DNA of 64,000 nucleotides. It comes from Pseudomonas nitroreducens (GTDB taxonomy: Bacteria; Pseudomonadota; Gammaproteobacteria; Pseudomonadales; Pseudomonadaceae). Each line of letters begins with the position of its first letter. Position 1 is the stretch's first letter. Where the stretch lies: contig NZ_JACHLI010000010.1 of NCBI RefSeq assembly GCF_014204515.1, positions 124,001-188,000 on the forward strand. Direction: 5' to 3'. The position numbers and the translations under genes are program-made. The notes beneath the pieces are model-generated. The model saw only the letters and a program-made list of their open reading frames with translations, was not told the DNA's origin and searched no databases. Shown here piece by piece: positions 57,873-64,000 of this stretch.

Positions 57873-59909
57873 ATGTTCCAGTTGCCCAAGCACCGTACCT
57901 CTCCCTGGCATGCCGGCGAGAAGGCGATCCAGGAACGCGTCGGCGTCGCCGAGCGCATGGAAGTCCACGGCCAGAAAGTCATCCGCGACTACATGCCCGA
58001 CCAGCACCGCGAGTTCTATCACCAGCTGCCCTTCATAATCGCCGGCGCCGTGGACGACCAGGGCCGGCCCTGGGCAACGGTGCTCGAAGGCGCGGAGGGT
58101 TTCATCACCTCCCCCGAGCCGAAAAGCCTGCTGCTGGACAGCGTGCCCGATGGCCAGGACCCGGCCGCCAGCGGTCTGCAAGCCGGTCATGCCATCGGCC
58201 TGCTGGGCATCGAGCTGCACACCCGCCGGCGCAATCGCATGAACGGCGTCCTGCGCGAAGTCGATGGCGGCCTGCTGACCATCGCCGTCGAGCACTCCTT
58301 CGGCAACTGCCCGCAGTACATCCAGAAGCGCGACTGGAGCCGTGACGAGCAGCGCTACGGCCAGCGCGCCCCGCGCGAAGACTTCGTCGAGCTCAACGAT
58401 GAACTGGCGGCGATCATTGGCAACGCCGACACCTTCTTCGTCGCCAGCTACGTGCAGCACGAGGATGGCGAGCGCTCGGTGGACGTCTCCCATCGCGGCG
58501 GCCGTCCGGGCTTCGTCAAGGTATCCGGCAATCGCCTGACCATCCCCGACTACGCCGGCAACCTGCACTTCAATACCCTCGGCAACCTGCAGGTGAACCC
58601 GCAGGCCGGGCTGCTGTTCGTCGACTTCACCAGCGGCGACGTGCTGCAGGTCCACGGCCGTACCGAGATTCTCTTCGACAGCCCGCAGCTCGCCGCCTTC
58701 GAAGGCGCCGAACGCCTGTGGACCCTGGACGTGCAGAGCGCCGTGCTGCGCCGCAGCGCCCTGGCGACCCGCTGGAGCTTCCGGGAATACTCGCCCAGCA
58801 GCCTGATGACCGGCACCTGGGCCGAGGCCGACGCCAAACTGCGCGAGCGCGAACAGCGCCAGCAGTGGCAGGACTGGCAAGTGCTGCGTGTGGAACAGGA
58901 AAGCGCGGACATCCGCTCCTTCTACCTGCAACCGCCGGCCGATACAGCCGTGAACTTTGCTGCGGGCCAGCACCTTCCCGTGCGCCTGAACGTTGGCGAG
59001 CAGGCGCTGATCCGCACCTACAGCCTCTCCAGCGCACCTTCCGATGGCGAGCTGCGCATCAGCGTCAAGGCCCAGGGTCCGGCGTCCCGTCACCTGCACG
59101 AACAGGTGCGGGTGGGCGACCGCCTGCAGGTCCGCGCGCCCATGGGCAGCTTTACCCTCAGGACCGATAGCGAACGCCCGGTCGTACTGATCGGCGCTGG
59201 CGTGGGCATCACCCCCATGCTGTCGATGCTGCGCGAACTGGTGGCCGGCCCGGTGCGACGCGTGCACCTGTTCCAGTCCGCACGCAGCCTGGACCAGCTG
59301 CCGTTCCAGCGCGAGATCGCCGAACTGCGCCAGCGCGCCCCGCAACTGCAGGTCCATCGTGCCCTCAGCCGCCCGGAAGCCGAAGCGCTGGCCGGCCGCG
59401 ACTTCGAACAGGTCGGGCGCCTGGATATCGAGGCGATCAAGGCGCGCCTGCCGCTGGACGACTACGACTTCTATGTCTGCGGCCCCGGCGAGTTCACCCA
59501 GGCGATCTACGACGGCCTGCGCGGGCTGAATATCAGCGACTCGCGCATCCATGCCGAGACCTTCGGCCCTTCGACCCTCAAACGCCAGGGCGACAGCCAG
59601 GTGCCGGCGCTGGTGCAACCGCCCGCTGCCACCGACCCGGTGCCGGTGTACTTCTCCGGCTCCGCCAAGGAAGCCCGCTGGAAGCCGGAAAGCGGCACCC
59701 TGCTGGAACTGGCCGAAGCCCGCGGCCTGTCGCCCGACTTCAGCTGCCGCGGCGGCTCCTGCGGCACCTGCCGGACGAAGATCGTCAGCGGCCAGGTGCA
59801 CTACCCCAACCCGCCGGCCGAGATGCCCGAAGCCGGCAGCGCACTGATCTGCTGCGCCATCCCGGCGCAGGACGACAGCGGCGTGCAGCCATTGATACTG
59901 GACCTCTAG
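57873..59909 (+). CDS. Fusion oxidoreductase: FMN split barrel, ferredoxin reductase and 2Fe-2S ferredoxin
   Basis: This 678-residue protein joins a pyridoxamine-phosphate-oxidase-like FMN barrel (about 40-300), a ferredoxin-reductase FAD/NAD unit (about 330-580, RTYSLSSAP and GAGVGITPMLSML) and a C-terminal 2Fe-2S domain with C-x4-C-x2-C (SCRGGSCGTC) plus a later Cys (ALICCA). Electrons could flow from NAD(P)H through FAD and 2Fe-2S to FMN in one chain. GAGGTGA precedes the ATG at 57873. No exact role is known to me; redox detoxification together with the GST is plausible. Confidence 0.9.
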   Translation: MFQLPKHRTSPWHAGEKAIQERVGVAERMEVHGQKVIRDYMPDQHREFYHQLPFIIAGAVDDQGRPWATVLEGAEGFITSPEPKSLLLDSVPDGQDPAASGLQAGHAIGLLGIELHTRRRNRMNGVLREVDGGLLTIAVEHSFGNCPQYIQKRDWSRDEQRYGQRAPREDFVELNDELAAIIGNADTFFVASYVQHEDGERSVDVSHRGGRPGFVKVSGNRLTIPDYAGNLHFNTLGNLQVNPQAGLLFVDFTSGDVLQVHGRTEILFDSPQLAAFEGAERLWTLDVQSAVLRRSALATRWSFREYSPSSLMTGTWAEADAKLREREQRQQWQDWQVLRVEQESADIRSFYLQPPADTAVNFAAGQHLPVRLNVGEQALIRTYSLSSAPSDGELRISVKAQGPASRHLHEQVRVGDRLQVRAPMGSFTLRTDSERPVVLIGAGVGITPMLSMLRELVAGPVRRVHLFQSARSLDQLPFQREIAELRQRAPQLQVHRALSRPEAEALAGRDFEQVGRLDIEAIKARLPLDDYDFYVCGPGEFTQAIYDGLRGLNISDSRIHAETFGPSTLKRQGDSQVPALVQPPAATDPVPVYFSGSAKEARWKPESGTLLELAEARGLSPDFSCRGGSCGTCRTKIVSGQVHYPNPPAEMPEAGSALICCAIPAQDDSGVQPLILDL

Positions 59910-59924
59910 GGAGGCGAATCGATC

Positions 59925-60173
59925 ATGAACGCACTGACTGCATTCGAGCGTGGCAGCGAGCGCTTCCCGCACTGGAACGAAGAGCTCCTCGACACCTCCG
60001 AGCCGGGCTTCTGCGGCCCGAACGAGATGGAGGTGGGCTTCCTGCTGCCGCAGCTGATTGCCACACCGGGCTGCCCGTCACGCTCGCGCACCGTGGAGAT
60101 CGGTACAGCACTCATGCGCTGGCTCAAGCGCGCGCCACAAACCACACCGCAGCATGAGGGAACACGAACGTAG
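59925..60173 (+). CDS. Small hypothetical protein, possibly truncated by a repeat
   Basis: This 82-residue frame has GGGAGG before its ATG, 15 bases after the fusion oxidoreductase stop. No family is recognised (FCGPNEMEVGFLLPQLIATPG). Its TAG stop at 60171-60173 lies inside the first bases of a palindromic repeat (GTAGGATGG, from 60170), so the original gene may have been longer. Confidence 0.45.
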   Translation: MNALTAFERGSERFPHWNEELLDTSEPGFCGPNEMEVGFLLPQLIATPGCPSRSRTVEIGTALMRWLKRAPQTTPQHEGTRT

Positions 60174-60253
60174 GATGGGTGGAGCCTGCGATACCCATGC
60201 TGCTGAAGGTGCTCGGGAAGCGATGGGTATCGCTACGCTCCACGCCATCCTAC
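60170..60253. repeat. 84-bp palindromic element
   Basis: GTAGGATGG and CCATCCTAC form the ends; GCGATACCCAT and ATGGGTATCGC form an inner inverted pair. It supplies the stop codon of the small frame upstream and opens the tandem array. Confidence 0.75.
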
Positions 60254-60806
60254 GTTGGTGCTCTGCTGGTGATTTGCCTGTGGCAGGGAACCCTGATCGC
60301 GGAGCAACTTCTCTCCCGCAAGGCCAATCGCTGCTCCGGCCCGTAGGGCGCATAACCCGGAACGGGTTATCCGCCGATGCCAAAACGACGGATAACGCTG
60401 GCGCGTTATCCGCCCTGCGGAATGCTAGCAGTCCGATCTCGGTGTATCGCAATTGATGGGTATCGCTGCGCTCCACGCCATCCTGCGTTGGTGCTCTGCC
60501 GGTGGTTTCCACGTAGCTGGGAACCCTGATCGCGGAGAAGCTCTCCTCCCGCAAGGCCAATCGCTGCTCCAGCCCGTAGGGCGCATAACCCGGAACGGGT
60601 TATCCGCCGATGCCATAACGGCGGATAACGCTGACGCGTTATGCGCCCTACGCAATGCTCGCCGTCCGATCTCGGTGTATCGCAATTGATGGGTATCGCT
60701 GCGCTCCACGCCATCCTGCGTTGGTGCTCTGCCGGTGGTTTCCACGTAGCTGGGAACCCTGATCGCGGAGACGCGCCTCTTCCGCAAGGCCAATCGCTGC
60801 TCCAGC
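60222..60806. repeat. 233-bp tandem repeat, two and a half copies
   Basis: The motif GATGGGTATCGCT recurs at 60222, 60455 and 60688, exactly 233 bases apart, and the intervening sequence is nearly identical. Units one and two each contain a 77-bp palindromic repeat (60343-60417 and 60576-60651); unit three stops before it. Because 233 is not a multiple of three, the array does not encode a repeated protein. No gene is seen from 60174 to 60986. Confidence 0.88.
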
Positions 60807-60874
60807 ACTGTTGCTCCAGCAACACCCGCCCAACACTTTGCTGTTCGCCCAGCGCCGCAACTGTTGATCAAAAC

Positions 60875-60887
60875 AATCAAACCATTG
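60875..60887 (+). promoter_or_regulatory. IHF site
   Basis: AATCAAACCATTG is a perfect match to the IHF consensus WATCAANNNNTTR, in an AT-rich patch just upstream of the sigma-54 promoter. Confidence 0.65.
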
Positions 60888-60908
60888 ATTTATAAGTAAT
60901 TTAATTTC

Positions 60909-60925
60909 CGGCACAGCTTGTGCAA
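60909..60925 (+). promoter_or_regulatory. Sigma-54 promoter
   Basis: CGGCACAGCTTGTGCAA has GG and GC in exact -24/-12 spacing against TGGCACG-N4-TTGCW, with three mismatches. Sfn-type sulfur genes are known to use sigma-54 and the activator SfnR. The ATG of the first gene lies 62 bases further on. Confidence 0.65.
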
Positions 60926-60986
60926 TGACCTGAACAGACAGACCCGAACGCCGGGTCGATTCATCTGCCGAGGTCGCTGTACTGCC

Positions 60987-62210
60987 ATGTCCCAACTCCC
61001 CGAATCCGCCCACTACGACATTCGCGAGCCGCGCGCCCATGTCATCGGCTCCGACGCCGAAGCCATCGACGTCGCCCACAAGGTCGCTGCCTTCCTGCTC
61101 GAAGGCGCCGCCGAACGCGACCGCCACCGCGAAGTCCCGCCCGAGGTGGTCGAGGTCTATTCCAACAGCGGCCTGTGGGGCATCACCGTGCCCCGCGAAT
61201 TCGGTGGCGCACAGGTGTCCTACGCCACCCTCGCCGAGGTCATCGCCATCGTCTCCGCCGCCGACCCGTCGCTGGGGCAGATTCCGCAGAACCACTACTG
61301 CCTGCTGGAAGACATCCGCCTGCAGGGGACCGAAGAGCAGAAGCGCTTCTTCTTCGACCTCGCGCTCAAGGGCAACCGCTTCGCCAACGCGCTGTCGGAG
61401 ACCGGCGGCAAGAACGTCCAGGACATCCAGACCCGCCTGCGCCATGACGGCGACAGCGTGCTCATCGGCGGCCGCAAGGGCTACTGCACCGGCTCGCTGT
61501 ACGCCCACTGGATCGGCGTGCTCGGCCTCGACGAGCAGAACAACGCCCAGCTCGCCTTCGTCCCGCGCGGTACGCCGGGCCTGGTGATCGTCGACGACTG
61601 GGCCAGCATCGGCCAGCGCACCACCTCCAGCGGCACCGTACTGGTGGAAGGCCTGCGCGTAGCGGCGTTCAACGTCTTCCCCACCCACCGCTCCTACGAC
61701 GTGCCGACCCTGGCCGGCCCGTTCGCCCAGCTCACCACCGCCGCCATCGACGCCGGCATCGCCCGCGCCGCGCTGCGCGACACCATCGCCTTCGTCCGCG
61801 AACAGGCGCGCCCGTGGATCGACGCCGGCGTGGAGAAGGCCAGCGAAGACCCGCTGACCATCATCCAGGTCGGTGAACTGGGCATCCGCATCGAAGCCGC
61901 CGACGCCCTGCTGGAACGCGCCGGCAAGGTGCTGGACGCCGCGCGCCCAGCGCCGGACGAGGACAACGTGGCCCGCGCCTCGGTCGCCGTGGCCAAGGCC
62001 AAGGTGCTGACCACCGAGGTCGCCATCGATGCCAGCAACAAGCTGTTCGAACTCGGCGGCACCCGCTCCACCCTCGCCCGCCACGGTTTCGACCGCCACT
62101 GGCGCAACGCCCGCGTGCACACCCTGCACGACCCGGTGCGCTGGAAGTACCACCTGGTCGGCAACTGGCTGCTCAACGACCAGCGCCCGCCGCGCCACGA
62201 CTGGAACTGA
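60987..62210 (+). CDS. SfnB-type sulfur-acquisition oxidoreductase (acyl-CoA dehydrogenase fold)
   Basis: This 407-residue flavoprotein has the acyl-CoA dehydrogenase fold, with LWGITVPREFGGAQVSYATLAEV in the N-domain. It lacks the usual catalytic YEGT motif, as expected of the monooxygenase-like SfnB/SfnC/DszC branch. These proteins help release sulfur from dimethyl sulfone and similar compounds. GAGG lies rather far before the ATG at 60987. First gene of the operon behind a sigma-54 promoter. Confidence 0.87.
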   Translation: MSQLPESAHYDIREPRAHVIGSDAEAIDVAHKVAAFLLEGAAERDRHREVPPEVVEVYSNSGLWGITVPREFGGAQVSYATLAEVIAIVSAADPSLGQIPQNHYCLLEDIRLQGTEEQKRFFFDLALKGNRFANALSETGGKNVQDIQTRLRHDGDSVLIGGRKGYCTGSLYAHWIGVLGLDEQNNAQLAFVPRGTPGLVIVDDWASIGQRTTSSGTVLVEGLRVAAFNVFPTHRSYDVPTLAGPFAQLTTAAIDAGIARAALRDTIAFVREQARPWIDAGVEKASEDPLTIIQVGELGIRIEAADALLERAGKVLDAARPAPDEDNVARASVAVAKAKVLTTEVAIDASNKLFELGGTRSTLARHGFDRHWRNARVHTLHDPVRWKYHLVGNWLLNDQRPPRHDWN

Positions 62211-62219
62211 GGCTGAACC

Positions 62220-63593
62220 ATGAGCAAGCAGATCCGCCTGAACGCCTTCGCCATGAACTGCGTCGGCCACCTCTCGCCCGGCCTCTGGCGCCACCCGCGC
62301 GACCAGCAGGCCGCGCGCTACACCGACATCCACTACTGGATCGAGCTGGCGAAAACCCTCGAACGCGGCAAGATCGACGGCCTGTTCCTCGCCGACGTGC
62401 TGGGCGTCTATGACGTCTACCACGGCAACGCCGATGCTGCGCTACGTGCCGGCGCGCAGGTGCCGGCCAACGACCCGCTGCAGATCGTCCCGGCCATGGC
62501 CGCGGCCACCGAACACCTGGGTTTCGGCATCACCGCCTCGGTGTCCTTCGAGCACCCGTTCCCCTTCGCCCGGCGCATTTCCACGCTGGACCACCTGACC
62601 CGTGGCCGCGCCGGCTGGAACATCGTCACCTCCTACCTCAACAGCGGTGCGCGCAACCTGGGGCTGAAGCAGCAGCTCAACCACCAGCAGCGCTACGCCC
62701 TGGCCGAGGAATACCTGGAGGTCTGCTACAAGCTCTGGGAAGCCAGCTGGGACGATGATGCGGTGGTCGCCGACCGCGCCAGCGGCGTCTACGCCGACCC
62801 GCGCAAGGTGCACCCGATCGAACACAAGGGTGAGCACTTCGAGGTACCCGGCTTCCACCTCAGCCAGCCGTCGCCGCAGCGTACGCCGGTGCTCTACCAG
62901 GCCGGTGCGTCGAGCCGCGGCAAGGCCTTTGCCGCCGGTAACGCCGAGTGTGTATTCGTCGCCGCGCCGACCAAGAACATCCTCCGCGACCAGGTGGCCG
63001 ACCTGCGCCGTCTCGCCGTGGAAGCCGGCCGCCAGGCCAGCGACGTGCTGGTGCTGAACCAGCTCACCGTGATCGTCGCACCGACCGATGCAGAAGCCTT
63101 GGCCAAGCTGGAAGACTATCGCCGCTACAGCGACCGCGAAGGCGCCCTGGCACTGGTCTCCGGCTGGACCGGCATCGACTTCGGCCAGTACGCGCCGGAT
63201 CAGGTGTTGCGCCACGTACAGAGCGACGCCATCCAGTCCGCGGTGGACGCCTTCAGCGCTGCCGACCCGCAGCGCCAGTGGACCGCCGCCGAGATCGCCG
63301 ACTACTGCGCCCTGGGTGGCGACGGCCCGTTGCTGGTGGGCTCGCCGCAGACCGTGGCGGACCAGTTGCACGCCTGGGTCGAGGACACCGACGTCGACGG
63401 CTTCAACCTCTCCAGCCTGGTGGCGCCGGAAACCTTCGTCGACATCGTCGACCTGCTGGTGCCCGAGTTGCAGGCGCGCGGCCTGTTCAAGCGCGAGTAC
63501 GAACAGGGCACCCTGCGCCACAAGCTGTTCGGCCAGGGCGACCGCCTCGGCACCTCACACCGCGCCGCGAAGCTGCGCCGAGGCCAGCAGTGA
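62220..63593 (+). CDS. LLM-class FMN-dependent monooxygenase (NtaA/SnaA/DszA family)
   Basis: This 457-residue flavin monooxygenase starts LNAFAMNCVGHLSPGLWRHPRDQ. It has the family motifs FGITASVSFEHPFPFARRISTLDHLTRGRAGWNIVTS and PVLYQAGASSRGKAFAA of the DszA/NtaA group. It would cleave an organosulfur compound using reduced FMN. Its TGA overlaps the ATG of the permease gene (TGATG). Confidence 0.92.
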   Translation: MSKQIRLNAFAMNCVGHLSPGLWRHPRDQQAARYTDIHYWIELAKTLERGKIDGLFLADVLGVYDVYHGNADAALRAGAQVPANDPLQIVPAMAAATEHLGFGITASVSFEHPFPFARRISTLDHLTRGRAGWNIVTSYLNSGARNLGLKQQLNHQQRYALAEEYLEVCYKLWEASWDDDAVVADRASGVYADPRKVHPIEHKGEHFEVPGFHLSQPSPQRTPVLYQAGASSRGKAFAAGNAECVFVAAPTKNILRDQVADLRRLAVEAGRQASDVLVLNQLTVIVAPTDAEALAKLEDYRRYSDREGALALVSGWTGIDFGQYAPDQVLRHVQSDAIQSAVDAFSAADPQRQWTAAEIADYCALGGDGPLLVGSPQTVADQLHAWVEDTDVDGFNLSSLVAPETFVDIVDLLVPELQARGLFKREYEQGTLRHKLFGQGDRLGTSHRAAKLRRGQQ

Positions 63594-64000
63594 TGGACGG
63601 CTGGTTCCGCAACCTCGACTGGCACGACCTCGCCCAGGCCTGCCTGGACACTCTCGCCATGCTCGGCGGCGCGCTGGCCTTCACCGTGCTGCTGGGCCTG
63701 CCGCTGGGCGTACTGCTGTACCTCACCGGCAAGCGCCAGCTGCATGCCAGGCCCGGCCTGTACCGCGCGCTCTCGGTGGTGGTGAACATGTTGCGCTCGC
63801 TGCCCTTCATCATCCTGCTGATCGTGCTGATCCCGGTCACCACGCTGATCACCGGCACCTCGCTGGGCGTCGCCGGCGCCATTCCGCCACTGGTGGTGGG
63901 CTGTACGCCGTTCTTCGCGCGGCTGGTGGAAACCGCCCTGCGCGAGGTCGACCGCGGCCTGGTGGAAGCCACCCAGGCGATGGGCGCCAGCACCTGGCAG
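63593..64000 (+). CDS. MetI-like ABC transporter permease (runs off the window)
   Basis: The first 136 residues of a permease are visible. MLRSLPFIILLIVLIPVTTLITGTSLG and EVDRGLVEATQAMGAS (the EAA loop) match the methionine transporter permease MetI. It is partial: the reading frame is open at base 64000. Coupling to the monooxygenase gene suggests uptake of an organosulfur compound or methionine. Confidence 0.88.
   Translation, partial: MDGWFRNLDWHDLAQACLDTLAMLGGALAFTVLLGLPLGVLLYLTGKRQLHARPGLYRALSVVVNMLRSLPFIILLIVLIPVTTLITGTSLGVAGAIPPLVVGCTPFFARLVETALREVDRGLVEATQAMGASTWQ

Noticed and set aside
60222..60806. CRISPR array
   Set aside because: Units are 233 bp and nearly identical throughout, with no short repeats separated by unique spacers and no cas genes.
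60078..60880. Several overlapping minus-strand frames across the repeats
   Set aside because: They repeat similar peptides only because the 233-bp unit repeats. The period is not a multiple of three, and no ribosome binding sites are present.

Overview
The window is high-GC gammaproteobacterial DNA that reads as a Pseudomonas chromosome. Pointers are an OprD-family porin, two FecI/FecR/TonB-receptor sets, YcaC, Sfn-type sulfur genes and several families of Pseudomonas-style palindromic repeats. The species cannot be fixed from sequence alone; a P. citronellolis/P. nitroreducens-like organism is a guess. Genes are densely packed on both strands. I saw no rRNA, tRNA, CRISPR array, intact prophage or insertion sequence.

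Layout. 1-0.5 kb: REP-type repeats. 0.5-5.4 kb: ycaC, a short AraC regulator, a large winged-helix/NB-ARC regulator and a MAPEG protein. 5.4-9.5 kb: iron-uptake signalling set 1 (receptor, FecR, FecI; Fur box). 9.5-14.5 kb: UspA protein, AraC regulator, then an exported operon (cytochrome c lipoprotein, Tat-type lactone oxidase, Tat-type PLP enzyme). 14.7-16.3 kb: a membrane protein and a lone BRO-N antirepressor-like gene preceded by a C4-like antisense RNA candidate. 16.3-28.2 kb: porin, ETF, CaiB CoA-transferase, thiolase, hydroxyacyl-CoA dehydrogenase, enoyl-CoA hydratase, then divergently IclR regulator, acyl-CoA dehydrogenase and MFS transporter. This looks like a complete uptake and beta-oxidation unit for a dicarboxylate such as adipate, with two identical palindromic operators between the arms. 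28.4-31.4 kb: methyltransferase, DUF2817 peptidase, LysR. 31.5-36.8 kb: iron set 2 and a secreted Cif-like hydrolase.

36.8-46.6 kb resembles a low-Mg2+/envelope-stress island. It holds an ABC transporter without a binding protein, mgtC with a long structured leader, an MgtL-like proline-rich leader peptide, mgtA, a Ser/Ala-rich coiled-coil protein and arnT. CTTAA-type direct repeats of the PmrA/BasR kind precede the ABC genes and mgtC. 46.6-51.1 kb: polar amino-acid ABC transporter with an FAD amine oxidase, divergent from an IclR regulator. 51.1-56.4 kb: MerR plus quinone reductase, diguanylate cyclase, EamA exporter, two overlapping LysR genes. 56.4-60.2 kb: repeat cluster, GST, and an FMN/FAD/2Fe-2S fusion oxidoreductase. 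60.2-64 kb: a 233-bp tandem repeat, then a sulfur-acquisition operon (SfnB-like, LLM monooxygenase, MetI-like permease running off the end) behind a sigma-54 promoter and an IHF site.

Most promising for follow-up are the C4-like RNA whose loop is complementary to the BRO-N ribosome binding site, the MgtL-like peptide with mutually exclusive hairpins, and the CTTAA-box island joining mgtC, mgtA and arnT with an uncharacterised ABC transporter.
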